Numbered from the stretch's first letter, positions 42,276 to 54,100 are shown. The stretch is DNA of 64,000 nucleotides from Bacteroidales bacterium (GCA_017962445.1 JAGCVI010000009.1:1-64000); one strand, 5' to 3'. The notes: generated by a model from the letters alone, not told the origin. Numbers and translations are program-made.

Positions 42276-44993
42276 TTATTTTGCTTTGGCATCCTTGATT
42301 GCAGCCTGTGCAGCAGCCAGACGTGCCACAGGGACACGATAGGGGCTGCAGCTTACATAGTTGAGGCCAGTGTGGTAGAAGAACTCGACCGAAGCGGGGT
42401 CACCGCCGTGCTCACCGCATACACCGCACTTCAAGTTGGCGCGAGTGCTACGACCACGGTCAACACCAAGCTTAACTAACTGACCAACACCTTCCTGGTC
42501 GAGGGTGTTGAACGGGTCGGCAGGGATAATCTTCTGGTCCACGTAGTCCTTCACGATAGCGTTGACGTCGTCGCGGCTGAAACCGAAGGTCATCTGTGTG
42601 AGGTCGTTAGTACCGAAACTGAAGAACTCGGCGACCTGTGCAATCTTGTCGGCAACGAGGGTAGCACGCGGAATCTCAATCATTGTACCAAACATATAGC
42701 TGATAGTGACACCGTATTTAGCTTCAACCTCAGCCTTGATGGTGTTGGCAATCTGTTTCTGATGTTCAAGCTCCTTGACATTGATTGTGAGAGGAACCAT
42801 AATCTCGAGTTTAGGATCATGGCCTTCCTTCATAAGCTCAGCCGTTGCGCTGAACAGGGCACGGAACTGGACACGCGTGATTTCGGGATAGATGATACCG
42901 AGACGCACACCGCGAAGACCCATCATTGGGTTGACTTCGTGCAGTGCATCGACACGCTTCTTGACCTCTTCATAAGAGATATTGAGACGTTTTGCGACCT
43001 CTCTCATCTTCTCTTCACCCTGCGGAGCAAACTCATGCAGCGGGGGATCCATCAGACGGAAGGTCAGAGGTTTGCCATCAAGAACCTTGAGCGTTGCTTT
43101 AGCATACTCGCGGATATCAGGCTCGAGTTCGTCGAGGGCTGCGATACGCTCGGCAGTGGAGTCGCTAAGGATCATATTACGCAGTTTCTCGAGGGGTTTC
43201 TCGCTGTTCTTGCCGTAGAACATGTGCTCTATACGGAACAGACCGATACCTTCGGCACCGAAGCTGACAGCACGAAGTGCGTCGTCGGGGTTGTCGGCAT
43301 TGGTACGGACGCCCATGGTACGGAATTTGTCGACCAACTGCATGAACTGCTGGAACAAAGGATTCTCAGTGGCATTGATCATCTTGATTTCCTTATCGTA
43401 GACATAGCCCTTGGTGCCGTTGAGAGCAAGAAGGTCGCCTTCCTTGAATTCCTTGCCATTGATATTAACCAGACCTTTCTCGAAGTCGATCTTGACAGCG
43501 TCACATCCAACGATACAGCACTTGCCCCAGCCACGGGCTACGAGGGCTGCATGGGAGGTCATACCACCACGGGCGGTGAGGATACCGTCGGCAGCACGCA
43601 TACCTTCAACGTCTTCAGGGTTGGTTTCCTCGCGGACGAGGACATTCTTCACGCCAGAAGCGGCATACATCTTGGCTTTCTCTGAAGTGAGGGCGATAAC
43701 ACCTACGGCACCGCCAGGGCCTGCGGGAAGACCCTTGGCAATAACCTCGTGCTTCTTCTCGTCGGAAGCGTCGAGGATGGGGTGCAACAGCTCGTCGAGC
43801 TGCGAGGGGCTAATGCGCATCACAACTTCGCGCTCGTCAATGAGACCTTCCTTCAGCATGTCGAAAGCCATGGTGAGAGCGGCAACACCGGTGCGTTTTC
43901 CGACGCGACACTGCAGCATGTAAAGCTTGCCTTCCTGAATGGTGAACTCGATGTCGAGCATGTCGTGGTAGTTGTGTTCGAGGGTCTGACGGATATCGCA
44001 GAGTTCCTTGTATGTGTCGGGCATAAGCTCCTGCATCGAGTGCATGTGCTTGTTCTGCTCGTTCTTGGTGTCGTCGTTGAGGGGGTTAGGAGTACGGATA
44101 CCAGCCACAACATCCTCGCCCTGGGCATTGATAAGCCATTCGCCATAAAACTGGTTGTCGCCAGTGGCCGGGTTACGAGTGAAAGCAACACCAGTGGCGC
44201 TATTATCGCCCATGTTGCCGAACACCATAGCCTGTACGTTGACTGCGGTGCCCCAGTCGTCGGGGATGCCTTCAATCTTACGGTAGCTGACAGCCTTCTT
44301 GCCGTTCCAGCTCTTGAAGACGGCCTTGATGCCACCTTCCATCTGGGCGCGTGCGTCGTCGGGGAATTCAGTGCCGAGCACTTCTTTCACCTTCTTCTTG
44401 AAATCCTCGGCCAGAGCTTTAAGCTCGTCGGCAGTGATTTCGGTATCGCTCTTATAGCCTCTCTTGGCCTTGAACTCGTCGAGCATGTCGTCGAGCTGTT
44501 TGCGGATGCCTTTGCCATCAGCGGGCTCGATGCCTTCGGATTTTTCCATAACGACATCGGCGTACATCATTATCAGACGACGATAGGAGTCATACACAAA
44601 ACGAGGATTGCCGGTTTTCTTAAGCATTCCAGGAATGGTCTTGCTCGAAAGACCGATATTAAGGACGGTATCCATCATGCCAGGCATGGAGCTGCGCGCA
44701 CCCGAACGGCACGAAACAAGCAGAGGATTCTCTGCGTCGTCGTAGCGCATACCCATGATGTTCTCCACATTCTTCATGGCATTCCATACCTCGTCCATCA
44801 GACCAGCAGGAAGCTGGCAGTTGTTGTCGTAATAAGCAGTGCAGCATTCGGTGGTGATAGTCAAACCTGCGGGGACCGGCAAACCGAGCAGACACATTTC
44901 TGCAAGATTTGCACCTTTACCGCCGAGCAGATTCTTCATGTCGGCTTTTCCCTCGGCGGTTTTTCCGCCAAAAGTGTAAACGAATTTTGTCAT
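42276..44993 (-). CDS. ppdK: Pyruvate, phosphate dikinase
   Basis: A 905-residue enzyme that converts pyruvate, ATP and phosphate to PEP, AMP and PPi, reversibly. The N-terminal ATP-grasp part opens with LLGGKGANLAEM. The phosphorylated His is in GGMTSHAALVARGWGKCC (His481). The C-terminal PEP-binding TIM barrel contains GLFRIEHMF, MGLRGVRLG and the proton-donor region GVCGEHGGDP. Length is usual for the bacterial enzyme. The promoter lies about 60 nt upstream, and pckA follows in the same direction. Confidence 0.97.
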   Translation of the reverse strand: MTKFVYTFGGKTAEGKADMKNLLGGKGANLAEMCLLGLPVPAGLTITTECCTAYYDNNCQLPAGLMDEVWNAMKNVENIMGMRYDDAENPLLVSCRSGARSSMPGMMDTVLNIGLSSKTIPGMLKKTGNPRFVYDSYRRLIMMYADVVMEKSEGIEPADGKGIRKQLDDMLDEFKAKRGYKSDTEITADELKALAEDFKKKVKEVLGTEFPDDARAQMEGGIKAVFKSWNGKKAVSYRKIEGIPDDWGTAVNVQAMVFGNMGDNSATGVAFTRNPATGDNQFYGEWLINAQGEDVVAGIRTPNPLNDDTKNEQNKHMHSMQELMPDTYKELCDIRQTLEHNYHDMLDIEFTIQEGKLYMLQCRVGKRTGVAALTMAFDMLKEGLIDEREVVMRISPSQLDELLHPILDASDEKKHEVIAKGLPAGPGGAVGVIALTSEKAKMYAASGVKNVLVREETNPEDVEGMRAADGILTARGGMTSHAALVARGWGKCCIVGCDAVKIDFEKGLVNINGKEFKEGDLLALNGTKGYVYDKEIKMINATENPLFQQFMQLVDKFRTMGVRTNADNPDDALRAVSFGAEGIGLFRIEHMFYGKNSEKPLEKLRNMILSDSTAERIAALDELEPDIREYAKATLKVLDGKPLTFRLMDPPLHEFAPQGEEKMREVAKRLNISYEEVKKRVDALHEVNPMMGLRGVRLGIIYPEITRVQFRALFSATAELMKEGHDPKLEIMVPLTINVKELEHQKQIANTIKAEVEAKYGVTISYMFGTMIEIPRATLVADKIAQVAEFFSFGTNDLTQMTFGFSRDDVNAIVKDYVDQKIIPADPFNTLDQEGVGQLVKLGVDRGRSTRANLKCGVCGEHGGDPASVEFFYHTGLNYVSCSPYRVPVARLAAAQAAIKDAKAK

Positions 44994-45055
44994 AACAAAA
45001 ATTAGATAATTAATTTATAAATACTTATGTATATTTCTCAAAAAAATTTGAAAAG

Positions 45056-45063
45056 CAAAGATA
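45056..45063 (-). promoter_or_regulatory. Bacteroidetes-type promoter for ppdK
   Basis: TATCTTTG on the minus strand, about 62 nt before the ppdK ATG. The region 44994-45200 is AT-rich and holds a second, divergent promoter. Confidence 0.6.
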
Positions 45064-45166
45064 ATAAAAAAAAATAAATTATGATAAAAAGGATTAAAAT
45101 GGCATGGTTTATACAGCATTTTGCAGTGGCTTCCGGGGCGTTTTTTCCTATTTCTAAAAAAAATAC

Positions 45167-45174
45167 TATCTTTG
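45167..45174 (+). promoter_or_regulatory. Bacteroidetes-type promoter for the 7TM-HD gene
   Basis: TATCTTTG lies 27 nt before ATG 45201, the distance seen for the other promoters in the window. Confidence 0.65.
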
Positions 45175-45200
45175 CAAATTATTTCTGACCTGAAAGTAAG

Positions 45201-47225
45201 ATGAAAAATATTGTCTCCTACACTTTTTCACATTCTAGGATTGTGTATCTTTTGGCGTTGTTGGCTGGAACGGTAACGTTGATATTGCTGATGTTCCCAA
45301 ACGAATACAAGGGAGTACAGTACGACTATTCAGTGGGTTCTTTCTGGCGTGGCGAGGATTTGTATGCGCCATACGACCTGCCTGTAACGACGAAGCACAA
45401 CGAAAGTAATGCGGAAATCGAGAAAATAAGGTCCGAATCAACCCTTTATTTCAACATCGACTCAACCGCACGCATTGCTGCAATGCGCAAGATGGAAAGC
45501 ATGGGCCTGCCTCGCAACGAGCTATCCGCAGCACGCAAGGTGGCAACACGTGTATACAAAGCTGCAGGCTACACAACATCGCAGAATGACCTGGAAGGCC
45601 ACCGTGTAATTCTTCTTAGCGGCAATACCGGCCATGAAGTGGAACCAACCGCATTGTTGACTCCCGCCGACATTCCTGATATGGTGAAAAGCCTTGGCGA
45701 AACTGTTGATGCGGCTGCATTGACACGGCTGCTTGTCGACTCCGTGTTGAAAGCTTCTGCGGTGCTGGATGCCAACAGAACACATCTGGAACTTGATTCA
45801 CGCATTAGCCAGTCAAGCTTTAATTCACGCATGGTTCAACGCGACGAACTGATTGTCAAAAAAGGTCAGCTTATCGACGAGGAAACAGCGTCAGCCATAG
45901 AAGCACTTGTGGCAGAGGAAAACAACCGCCGTGGCGAGGGATACAACAACCTCATCCACTATTTAGGCCAAGCATTGCTCTGCATAATTGCATTCGTGGC
46001 GCTATATATCTTTCTCAAAAACATACGCCACCCAATGCTTGAGGACATTAAGAAGGTGTCGTTTGCCTTTTTTATTGTCATTTTCATTTCTGCTGTGGTG
46101 GCTCTCATTGTCCGCAACGACGTGTCGCTGGTACTGCTTGCGCCTGTGTGTATTGTGCCTATCCTGATGAGGATTTTCTTCGACATGCGCGTGGCTCTTT
46201 ACATACATATTGTAACAGTGATTATCATCGGCAACATGGTGCCGAACAGCTACGAGTTCATCTTCTACCAGTTGGTGTCAGGCATGATGTCCATTATTTC
46301 CGTGCGTAATTTTGAGAAACGCAGCAGCTTCTTTGCCGTAGCATTGGTAATATTCTTTACCTATTCAATTATCTATATTGCCGGTATACTAAGCACAGAC
46401 ACCAGTCTTGTCAACCTGCGTGCCGAGCGTTTCCTTATCTTCTTCATTAACGCACTGCTCACACTCCTCGCCTACCCGCTCATTTTCCTTTTTGAACGTA
46501 TGTTCGGAATGACGACAAACTTGACACTGCTGGAGATTTCGAGCACAAACACTCCGGCACTTCGTGAACTGTCGCAGAAGGCGCCCGGCACTTTCCAGCA
46601 CAGCATCCAGGTGGCCAACATTTCGGAGGACATCATAAACGAGATTGGCGGTAACGCCCTGCTGGCCAAAGTGGGAGCCCTCTACCACGACATCGGCAAG
46701 GTTGTTGCTCCTTTATATTTCACTGAAAACCAAAACAACGGCTTTAACCCACACGACAATCTCGACTATGAAGAAAGCGCGCGTATAATAACCCAGCATG
46801 TTCGCGATGGTGTTGAACAAGCAAAAAAATACCGCCTTCCTGCCGAAGTGACCGACTTCATACGCACACACCACGGCACCACAGTGACGGGCTACTTCTA
46901 CGCTCAAGCCAAGATGAACCGTCCCGATGAAGAGATAAACATCGCAGACTATCGATACTTAGGTCCGACGCCATTCTCACGCGAGACGGCAGTGGTGATG
47001 CTGGTCGACTCTGTCGAGGCCGCCTGCAAAAGCCTCAAGAGCCAAAACAAGGAAAACATAGACCGTATGGTTGACAACATCATCGACGACAAGATCGCTC
47101 AGCACCAACTGAACAACTGCCCATTGACACTGCAGGATATCAATAAAATCCGCACCCAACTGAAAGAACGAATGATGAGCATCTATCACGTGCGCATTGC
47201 CTATCCTGTTGTGGAGAAAGCTTAA
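45201..47225 (+). CDS. 7TM-HD (PgpH-like) membrane phosphodiesterase
   Basis: A 674-residue protein: one N-terminal helix (about 12-31), a 7TMR-HDED-type extracytoplasmic domain (50-240), seven helices (about 250-450), and a cytoplasmic HD domain. The metal-binding HD is in ALYHDIGKV (His496-Asp497), preceded by PGTFQHSIQVANISE and followed by HHGT. This is the PgpH family, in which members such as Listeria PgpH cleave c-di-AMP. It is the first gene after its promoter, and the YfhO-type gene follows 35 nt later. Confidence 0.9.
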   Translation: MKNIVSYTFSHSRIVYLLALLAGTVTLILLMFPNEYKGVQYDYSVGSFWRGEDLYAPYDLPVTTKHNESNAEIEKIRSESTLYFNIDSTARIAAMRKMESMGLPRNELSAARKVATRVYKAAGYTTSQNDLEGHRVILLSGNTGHEVEPTALLTPADIPDMVKSLGETVDAAALTRLLVDSVLKASAVLDANRTHLELDSRISQSSFNSRMVQRDELIVKKGQLIDEETASAIEALVAEENNRRGEGYNNLIHYLGQALLCIIAFVALYIFLKNIRHPMLEDIKKVSFAFFIVIFISAVVALIVRNDVSLVLLAPVCIVPILMRIFFDMRVALYIHIVTVIIIGNMVPNSYEFIFYQLVSGMMSIISVRNFEKRSSFFAVALVIFFTYSIIYIAGILSTDTSLVNLRAERFLIFFINALLTLLAYPLIFLFERMFGMTTNLTLLEISSTNTPALRELSQKAPGTFQHSIQVANISEDIINEIGGNALLAKVGALYHDIGKVVAPLYFTENQNNGFNPHDNLDYEESARIITQHVRDGVEQAKKYRLPAEVTDFIRTHHGTTVTGYFYAQAKMNRPDEEINIADYRYLGPTPFSRETAVVMLVDSVEAACKSLKSQNKENIDRMVDNIIDDKIAQHQLNNCPLTLQDINKIRTQLKERMMSIYHVRIAYPVVEKA

Positions 47226-47260
47226 TACATTTCATCGAATAAAAAAACAACAAACAATAA

Positions 47261-50020
47261 ATGAAACCACAAGTTAAAAACATTCTCACTCACGTAGCGG
47301 CTGTAGTCATCATGCTCATTATAGCCTGCATCTATTTCTCTCCTGCATTGAACGGCAATGTCATCAAGCAGCACGATATACAGAGTGCCGACGCCATGAA
47401 GCACCAACAGCTGATGGTGGCCGACTCCACTGGTACCATCCCGAACTGGAACCCTGCCATGTTTGGCGGTATGCCTGGCTACCAGACCGCTGTCGAACCT
47501 CAACATTCCGTCTTCACGCCTCTTAAGTCGATTCTTATCATGCGTCCTTTCGGCGTGGAGCGCAACATAGGTGTTTTATGGCTCTACCTACTTGGTTTCT
47601 ATGTGGCGATGATTGCCTTTGGCTGTAATCCGATGCTGTCGCTGCTTGGCGCTATGGCTTTTGGATTGGGAAGTTACAATATCATCATAATTCAAGCCGG
47701 TCACATAACCAAGGCATGGGCCATATCAATGATTGCACCTGTGCTTGCCGGCATGTTCCTATGCTTCAGGGCAGTGAAACGGAGCGAAGAGAATAAATGG
47801 ATTCTCAACTGGCGACGCATGGTATGGGGTTTCATATTGTTCACACTGGCTCTAGGCCTTCAGATAACCTTCAACCACATACAGATAACCTATTACACTG
47901 CAATCGGTGGAATAGTGATGGGTATAACCTATTTGGTCTACGCATTGAAAGACAAATGGTTCAAGCGGTTTATATACTCAACGGGTATACTACTCCTCGG
48001 CTGTCTTTTCGCCGTTGGTGGCAACTATCGTCACCTAACCATCAATAATGAATATGCCAAAGCCACAATGCGTGGCGGTAGCGAAATCACCGTGGGTCCA
48101 GAAGCAATAGGTGTTAAAGAAAAAGACGATAAAAAAGCCGAATCGAACAATAGCGGTGGTCTGAACCTCGATTATGCATTCAGTTGGAGCTATGGTGTCG
48201 GAGAGACATACACGCTATTTGTACCCTACGCCATGGGTGGCAGCTCTAACGAAAAAATCGACGGAGATAACAAAATCCTAACAACAGCATATAAAGAGTA
48301 TGCACAGTACATTGCTGACGAGGCTGTAAAAAAAGGAGAAATCAATGGCTCGCAAGCCGAACAATACGCAAAACAAATTGAGCCACAGATAAAACAAAAC
48401 CTTAATACCCAACTTAAGAATCAAGGTGTTCCTTTCTACTGGGGTGGACAACCTTTCACTTCCGGTCCAGTGTATTTTGGTGTCATCATCATCTTCCTCT
48501 TCGCGTTGGGCTGCATCGTTGTCAAAGGACCTGAACGCTGGTGGCTGATTATTTCGACAATCATTGCCATTATCCTTTCATGGGGTCAGAACTGCATGGC
48601 CATAAACGAATTCCTGTTCAACCACTTGCCAATGTTCAACAAGTTCCGTACACCCTCAATGGCATTGGTACTGGCAAATGCGACAATGGTCATCATGGCC
48701 ATACTAGCACTGAAAGCTGTCTTTCAATCATTATCAGAGGCTTCAGATTCATCCAAACAAAAGAACAACAGCAAAATAAACGATTACGACACCGTCAAAC
48801 GACTCAACCGCGCCCTTTATTGGGCAGGCGGCATCGTTGCTGGATTAATACTGATCATTCTTGCTGTATCAGGAACATTCGGGTTTACGAACGACCATGA
48901 CATGGAACCAATTGTCAATTCGCTTATCGACGAGCGTAAAGCCATGTTCGTTCGCGACTCGCTGCGTTCGCTAGCCTTCGTGCTGCTTGCCTTCGCTACC
49001 CTGTGGCTCTACATCAACAAGAAAGTCATAAAACATTCCTCTATTGCCATCGGTATTCTCTCTCTGCTTGTGATTATTGACCTTTGGGGCGTTGACCGTC
49101 GCTACCTTGCCAAAGAGAACTTCACCAGCAAGAAAAAAATAGAGCTGAAGAAAGATGTTAGCGACAATGCTCTTGACCAAGCCGCAGCAACACTGGGCAT
49201 TAAGGACTATCGTACACTCGACCTCTCCACCAACACATTCAACGATGCCATTTGCTGTGCGTTCCACGACCAAATTGGAGGATACAGTCCTGCAAAACTG
49301 CGTCGTTATCAAGATATTATTGACTTCTACCTGTCAAGGGATACAAGCACCACAAAACTGTTGACATATCTTAACAGCCTCAGATATTTCCCAATCGGAA
49401 GCAAGGCTGACGGTAGTCCGATGCTTGCTGTTCAAGAGCCATATCCTGTTCTTGACATGCTCAACACTCGTTTCATCATGCGATATATGGAGGAAAACAA
49501 GCCTCCTGAAGCCATTGTTCGCACCACCGCTCTTGGCAACTGCTGGTTTGTTAACGAGACCAAAATGGTCAAGGATGCCAACGAGGAGATTGTGGCTCTC
49601 AACGACTTCGATCCAGCTACAACAGCCATTGTAGACAAGTCACAATGGGACGGCAAGATAGAAGAATTCTCAGCACCAGTGGCCGGCGATACAATCTACA
49701 GAACCTACTCCTACCCCTCGACACCCGACAGCCTCTTCTATAAAAGCTCTACAAAGGGCGACCGTCTGGCAGTGTTCTCGGAAGTCTACTACGCACCGGA
49801 CTGGCGTGTGTACATCGACGGCAAGCCAGCCGAATACTTCCGCGTCAACTACATACTGCGTGCCATGGTTATACCTGCCGGTGAACACGACATCATGTTT
49901 GTCAACGAAGCTCCTTTGCTGCATCGCAACGACAGCATCACACTTATCATCAGCCTGCTGATGCTTGCCGTGATGGCTGGCGGACTGTATATGGTATACA
50001 GAAAGAAGAAGGAAAAATAA
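47261..50020 (+). CDS. YfhO family membrane protein
   Basis: A 919-residue polytopic protein. It opens with a helix (residues 8-28), followed by WNPAMFGGMPGYQTAVEPQH, which is typical of the YfhO family. Many helices cover residues 90-230 and 400-620. The C-terminal 260 residues are mostly periplasmic, with DWRVYIDGKPAEYFRVNYILR and a last helix near 885-910. YfhO proteins are GT-C-like and are tied to glycosylation of lipoteichoic acid or other polymers in Gram-positives; the role in Bacteroidales is unknown. Confidence 0.85.
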   Translation: MKPQVKNILTHVAAVVIMLIIACIYFSPALNGNVIKQHDIQSADAMKHQQLMVADSTGTIPNWNPAMFGGMPGYQTAVEPQHSVFTPLKSILIMRPFGVERNIGVLWLYLLGFYVAMIAFGCNPMLSLLGAMAFGLGSYNIIIIQAGHITKAWAISMIAPVLAGMFLCFRAVKRSEENKWILNWRRMVWGFILFTLALGLQITFNHIQITYYTAIGGIVMGITYLVYALKDKWFKRFIYSTGILLLGCLFAVGGNYRHLTINNEYAKATMRGGSEITVGPEAIGVKEKDDKKAESNNSGGLNLDYAFSWSYGVGETYTLFVPYAMGGSSNEKIDGDNKILTTAYKEYAQYIADEAVKKGEINGSQAEQYAKQIEPQIKQNLNTQLKNQGVPFYWGGQPFTSGPVYFGVIIIFLFALGCIVVKGPERWWLIISTIIAIILSWGQNCMAINEFLFNHLPMFNKFRTPSMALVLANATMVIMAILALKAVFQSLSEASDSSKQKNNSKINDYDTVKRLNRALYWAGGIVAGLILIILAVSGTFGFTNDHDMEPIVNSLIDERKAMFVRDSLRSLAFVLLAFATLWLYINKKVIKHSSIAIGILSLLVIIDLWGVDRRYLAKENFTSKKKIELKKDVSDNALDQAAATLGIKDYRTLDLSTNTFNDAICCAFHDQIGGYSPAKLRRYQDIIDFYLSRDTSTTKLLTYLNSLRYFPIGSKADGSPMLAVQEPYPVLDMLNTRFIMRYMEENKPPEAIVRTTALGNCWFVNETKMVKDANEEIVALNDFDPATTAIVDKSQWDGKIEEFSAPVAGDTIYRTYSYPSTPDSLFYKSSTKGDRLAVFSEVYYAPDWRVYIDGKPAEYFRVNYILRAMVIPAGEHDIMFVNEAPLLHRNDSITLIISLLMLAVMAGGLYMVYRKKKEK

Positions 50021-50041
50021 TGTCTTAAGGCATTTTCAAAC

Positions 50042-50074
50042 AACAAGGGCCGTCGCGATGCGACGGCCCTTGTT
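50042..50074. terminator. Bidirectional terminator between convergent genes
   Basis: AACAAGGGCCGTCGC (50042-50056), loop GAT, GCGACGGCCCTTGTT (50060-50074): a perfect 15-nt stem. It serves both the YfhO gene and the minus-strand GT2 gene. Confidence 0.85.
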
Positions 50075-50079
50075 TATTA

Positions 50080-51093
50080 TCATACGACCTGATTGGTTTT
50101 CTTAATATATATCGGGATTATCTTCAGAGCCAGACCTGGACAACAGTGCAGAAGCATGTCGAGTGCCCGGAGGCTCAGTTTCTTCTTGATGTAACTGTTC
50201 TTGCAGTAATCAGGCACCTGAGAGAGCATCTCCTTACGTATCTCTCTGACCGTTGCCTTCTTAGGCTCAAGCGAGTTGTATACGTAATTGAACACCGATG
50301 TCAGATAACCTTTCTTGAAATATATGAAATCTATCTCAGCCTTGTATTTATCATACACACCTTTCTCCTTGAGGAACGCCATAAGCGACCGGAAAGTCTC
50401 GAGACGTTTCTGATACTTGGTGCTGTCCTTAGTGGTGCATACCGAACCTGGACGGATAAGGTAGTGGTAGAACGGCTTGTCGACATGTGCAGCGGAAGCA
50501 GCAAGCAGAAGATTACTGGTAACGAAGAAACTGTCGTCGGCACTACGCGACTCGGGATAGCGTATGCCATAACGTTCAATCATCTCACGCTTGTAGATAA
50601 AGGTCCAGAAGAGCGAGACATAATGAGTAAGAAAATAACGACGTTTCTCGTCGGTAAGCTCACCAGGCTCAATTTCGGGGTTTTTGAGTATCTCTGTTGG
50701 CTGGCCGTCAAGATAGTCCTTAGCTGCCTGGCAATAGCAGAGATCCACTCCACCCTGCTTCATGGCTTCGTTATATAGTTCCTCGAACATATTAGGCTCA
50801 ATCCAGTCGTCACTATCGACAAATGCGACATACTCGCCCTTAGCCTGCGGGATAGCAAAATTACGGGCCATTCCTGCACCCATATTATGTTCCGGCTTTA
50901 GGAAGACAAACTGGCTCTCACGCGGATGACCTGAAATCATGTTCTTCACCAGTTCAATGCTATTGTCTGGACCGTGGTCGTCGACATAAATAAACTCCAT
51001 TTCCTGAAGAGTCTGGTCAAGCAGCGACTGGGTGCATTTCTCTATGTATTGCGCCACTCCGTAGACGGGAAGAATCACTGAGACTTTAATCAT
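50080..51093 (-). CDS. Glycosyltransferase family 2
   Basis: A 337-residue GT2 enzyme: VSVILPVYGVAQYIEKCTQS at the N-terminus, MEFIYVDDHGPDNS, and the metal-binding AFVDSDDWIEPNMFEELY near residues 90-107. The C-terminal part is helical and ends PIYIKKTNQVV. There is no signal peptide. It is the last gene of a minus-strand run, 29 nt after the AsmA-like gene. It is not beside other polysaccharide genes, so the acceptor is unclear. Confidence 0.88.
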   Translation of the reverse strand: MIKVSVILPVYGVAQYIEKCTQSLLDQTLQEMEFIYVDDHGPDNSIELVKNMISGHPRESQFVFLKPEHNMGAGMARNFAIPQAKGEYVAFVDSDDWIEPNMFEELYNEAMKQGGVDLCYCQAAKDYLDGQPTEILKNPEIEPGELTDEKRRYFLTHYVSLFWTFIYKREMIERYGIRYPESRSADDSFFVTSNLLLAASAAHVDKPFYHYLIRPGSVCTTKDSTKYQKRLETFRSLMAFLKEKGVYDKYKAEIDFIYFKKGYLTSVFNYVYNSLEPKKATVREIRKEMLSQVPDYCKNSYIKKKLSLRALDMLLHCCPGLALKIIPIYIKKTNQVV

Positions 51094-51122
51094 ATATTCA
51101 TTATTTTATTGTTATTATTTCT

Positions 51123-54100
51123 TTAATTATCAAGACTGTCCAATCCTTGATATTCGCGCGTCTCGCTCTTTACATTGGCTTCGAGCGACTGACGTATCAG
51201 TGCCTTGAGTCTTAGCACTGCCTCGTCCACATCGCTGCGTTTCGAAGGCCTGAAGAGGTTTTTGTACCGCAGTTTCGGCGACAAGTCGAACTTCAATTTT
51301 GGTAGCGTGCCATATACATCTACGGCCAGACGCACAGGCAATGGGCTCTCTACGAGCTCGACATGGTAGTCGTAGTTGTTGTCGAGATTGTGGCGGCCTT
51401 CGGCAACAATCTGATATTTATGCAATGACAACAGGAACGGGTAGACTTCCAGTTCTTTGCGGAAAACGGTCATGGCTACATCAAGGCTGTCAACATGTAT
51501 CTTTGAGTCTTCCTCTCGCCATGCTTTCAGTTGCAATAGTTTGGCTATGCGGTCTATATCCTTGTTGTCAAGCACTACGAGGTTCTGACCTGTCAACGAT
51601 GCGGCACCACGCAAAGTGCTCATCTTAGGCTTGTAGAAGGCGTTAACGTATGTTTCGGCACACAAGTGGAAGTCGGCTGCACCTTCAAGGTCGTTGAGCA
51701 ACGGAACAATTGTATCGACATATGGAATCATATCGATTAATTCCTGGATATTGATGTCGAGCAAGTGGAAATCAAGTCCCACAAAGATATGGTTGACACG
51801 AGGCGTGCGGTACATGCCTGTGAGCTGCATACGTGCCGCCTTGCAAACGAAACCCACCTGATTGAGGACAGCGACGCCATCGCGTATCTGCACATCGCCG
51901 GCGACTTCGCGCAAATCATTGTCAAAAGCCGTTGCCTCCTTGATGCGGGTATGGAGTGTAAAATCAACATCCTTCGGCACAATGAACGGATGGGCCGCAG
52001 TGTCAACATTGTCCTCCTTGCGCTGTACCTCGAGGGTATCGGCATTGGTACCCATACCACTGAAGACATCAAGCAGGTCGTCAACATTCGTATAATTGGA
52101 GGTGAAATAAAGGTCGCCTTTTAAAAGAGCTTCATGGCTCAACCACTTCTCAAGCCCCGTAACAGCTCCCGAGAGATAGAAATCCGAGTTACCGAAAACG
52201 ACATTTGCACTTGCTATCTCGCATCGCTCAGGCTTATAGTTGAACTTCATGTCGGGAATCTGGATGACGTAGGCAAGCTGATCCATATTGATGTAACTAC
52301 GCTTCAAATCGACATCAAAGTTCGGTGACCACTGCTGCAGCGTATTTGTCTTGGACGGATCATAGTTTGCACCGCCCTTGATTGAAAGACCTGCGAGATA
52401 AACCATCACACTGTCGTTAGGTATAAGGTTCATCGCACTGGTCGATAAATCAAGCTTGTACTTAATCTTGTCGCTCGTCATGCTTTCAGGAATCAAGGCA
52501 AAAGTACCGACAGGATCAGCCATCTGCGTAGACAAAGAGTCTATTGCTCCTTTCAATTCATTGGAGCTGAAATCGCACACCATACGGAACGGCACCAGTG
52601 AATCGAAGATGTCGGAAATAGCCACGTCAATGCGGTTTTTGCCGAAAGCACCGTTTATGGCTATATTGGGCAAATCTGCGGAGGCCGTACTACTGTTTAT
52701 TGTGGCTGAAAGCAGCTCATCAAACATCTTGCGGTTCATTTTCGATGGCAAATTGACATCTATCTTTGCATTACTGAAGTGGGCGAAAATGGTGTCGTAT
52801 CTCACAGAGAGTTCGTTCACTCCTATCATGCCCGTCATCCGCATATGTTTAAAATCGCTTTGCTGCAACTTCTCCAAGTTGGTCGAAACATCGAGGTTCA
52901 AGTTGGCGAGGCCATCCATGGCGAAGTTGACATCCTGAGGTATAAGTTTCTGTATGTCGGCCAAGAAGAGCGAACCTTTTATCTTCGCATCGGCTTGCAT
53001 GATGCCGAGTAAATCATCCACCTGTCCACTCAGTTCCAATTTGTTACGGCCTGTATAGAGCTTCAGGCTGTTTATTTTGGCCGACGACACCATATTATCG
53101 TTAAGATTAACCACTGCGTCGATGTCGGCACTTATATCGGAAAAAGAGTATGGAAGTATTGTTGGATCATTGAAACTGCCGCCACCAAGAATCAGGTTGG
53201 CTGTAATTTCCGGAAGTTCCGTATCCGACACCCGACCTTTTGCCCTGCCACTAAGCTCTGCGTCAGCATCAAGGCTCATGCCTTCCGTCCAGGAGGTAAA
53301 GCTCTCGGGCAGCATAGCAAGCAAATCACTGACATGCCATTTGTTGGTCGAGAAATCAACGTCTACATACATAGGTTTCTCTTCTGTCGGCAACATCACC
53401 ATGCCATCTGCTGCAAGCTGATAATCCTTAAGACTTGTCGTCAGTTGTTTGATATCAACGCTGTTCTGCATCAGGTCAGCAGACAATTTGGCATCCACCA
53501 TTAACAGATTGCCGTCATGTGCCTCGACGGCATCGTTAGTGTATTCTGTGCCGTTCATCACAAAATGTCCGCCTTTGACCGCCATTGATAAATCGCAGTC
53601 TATGTTAGAATACTTTTCTTTGGCATTCAGTTTCAGATTGAAATCCCGCAGATCCGCATCTAAACAACTGCTGTCGGCTTTAGAAGCATAGACTATCCGG
53701 TCGGCATTCATAGTTACATCTGCCTGGATATTAAATGATTCATACCGTCCTTCGACATCTATGTCGGCATTCCTGACAAATGCTTTCATATTGGACTGGT
53801 CGTCTATGTACGATGCATTCAGGTTGTTGATTTCTATGCATTTCAACGAGATCAACTCTGGCATCTTCGTTGGTTCCGAAGTTGTATCCTCGGACTTGGG
53901 AAAGATGTCGAAATTCTGTTTGCCATCACAATCGATATATAGATTGGCTGTGGCATTGCTGAGCTTCAACTCAGTAAGCTCAATATTATTCTTGAAAAGA
54001 TACTCTTTGATGTTAAGACCGATGCAAAGTTCGTCGATATATGCCAAAGTGTCGGAGGCTGCACCATCCATAGGGTTGACAAGACTTACGCCTTGCACCT

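Noticed and set aside
43749-45005. A 418-codon frame on the plus strand, and another at 42762-43685
   Set aside because: Both lie opposite ppdK, whose motifs and length are complete.
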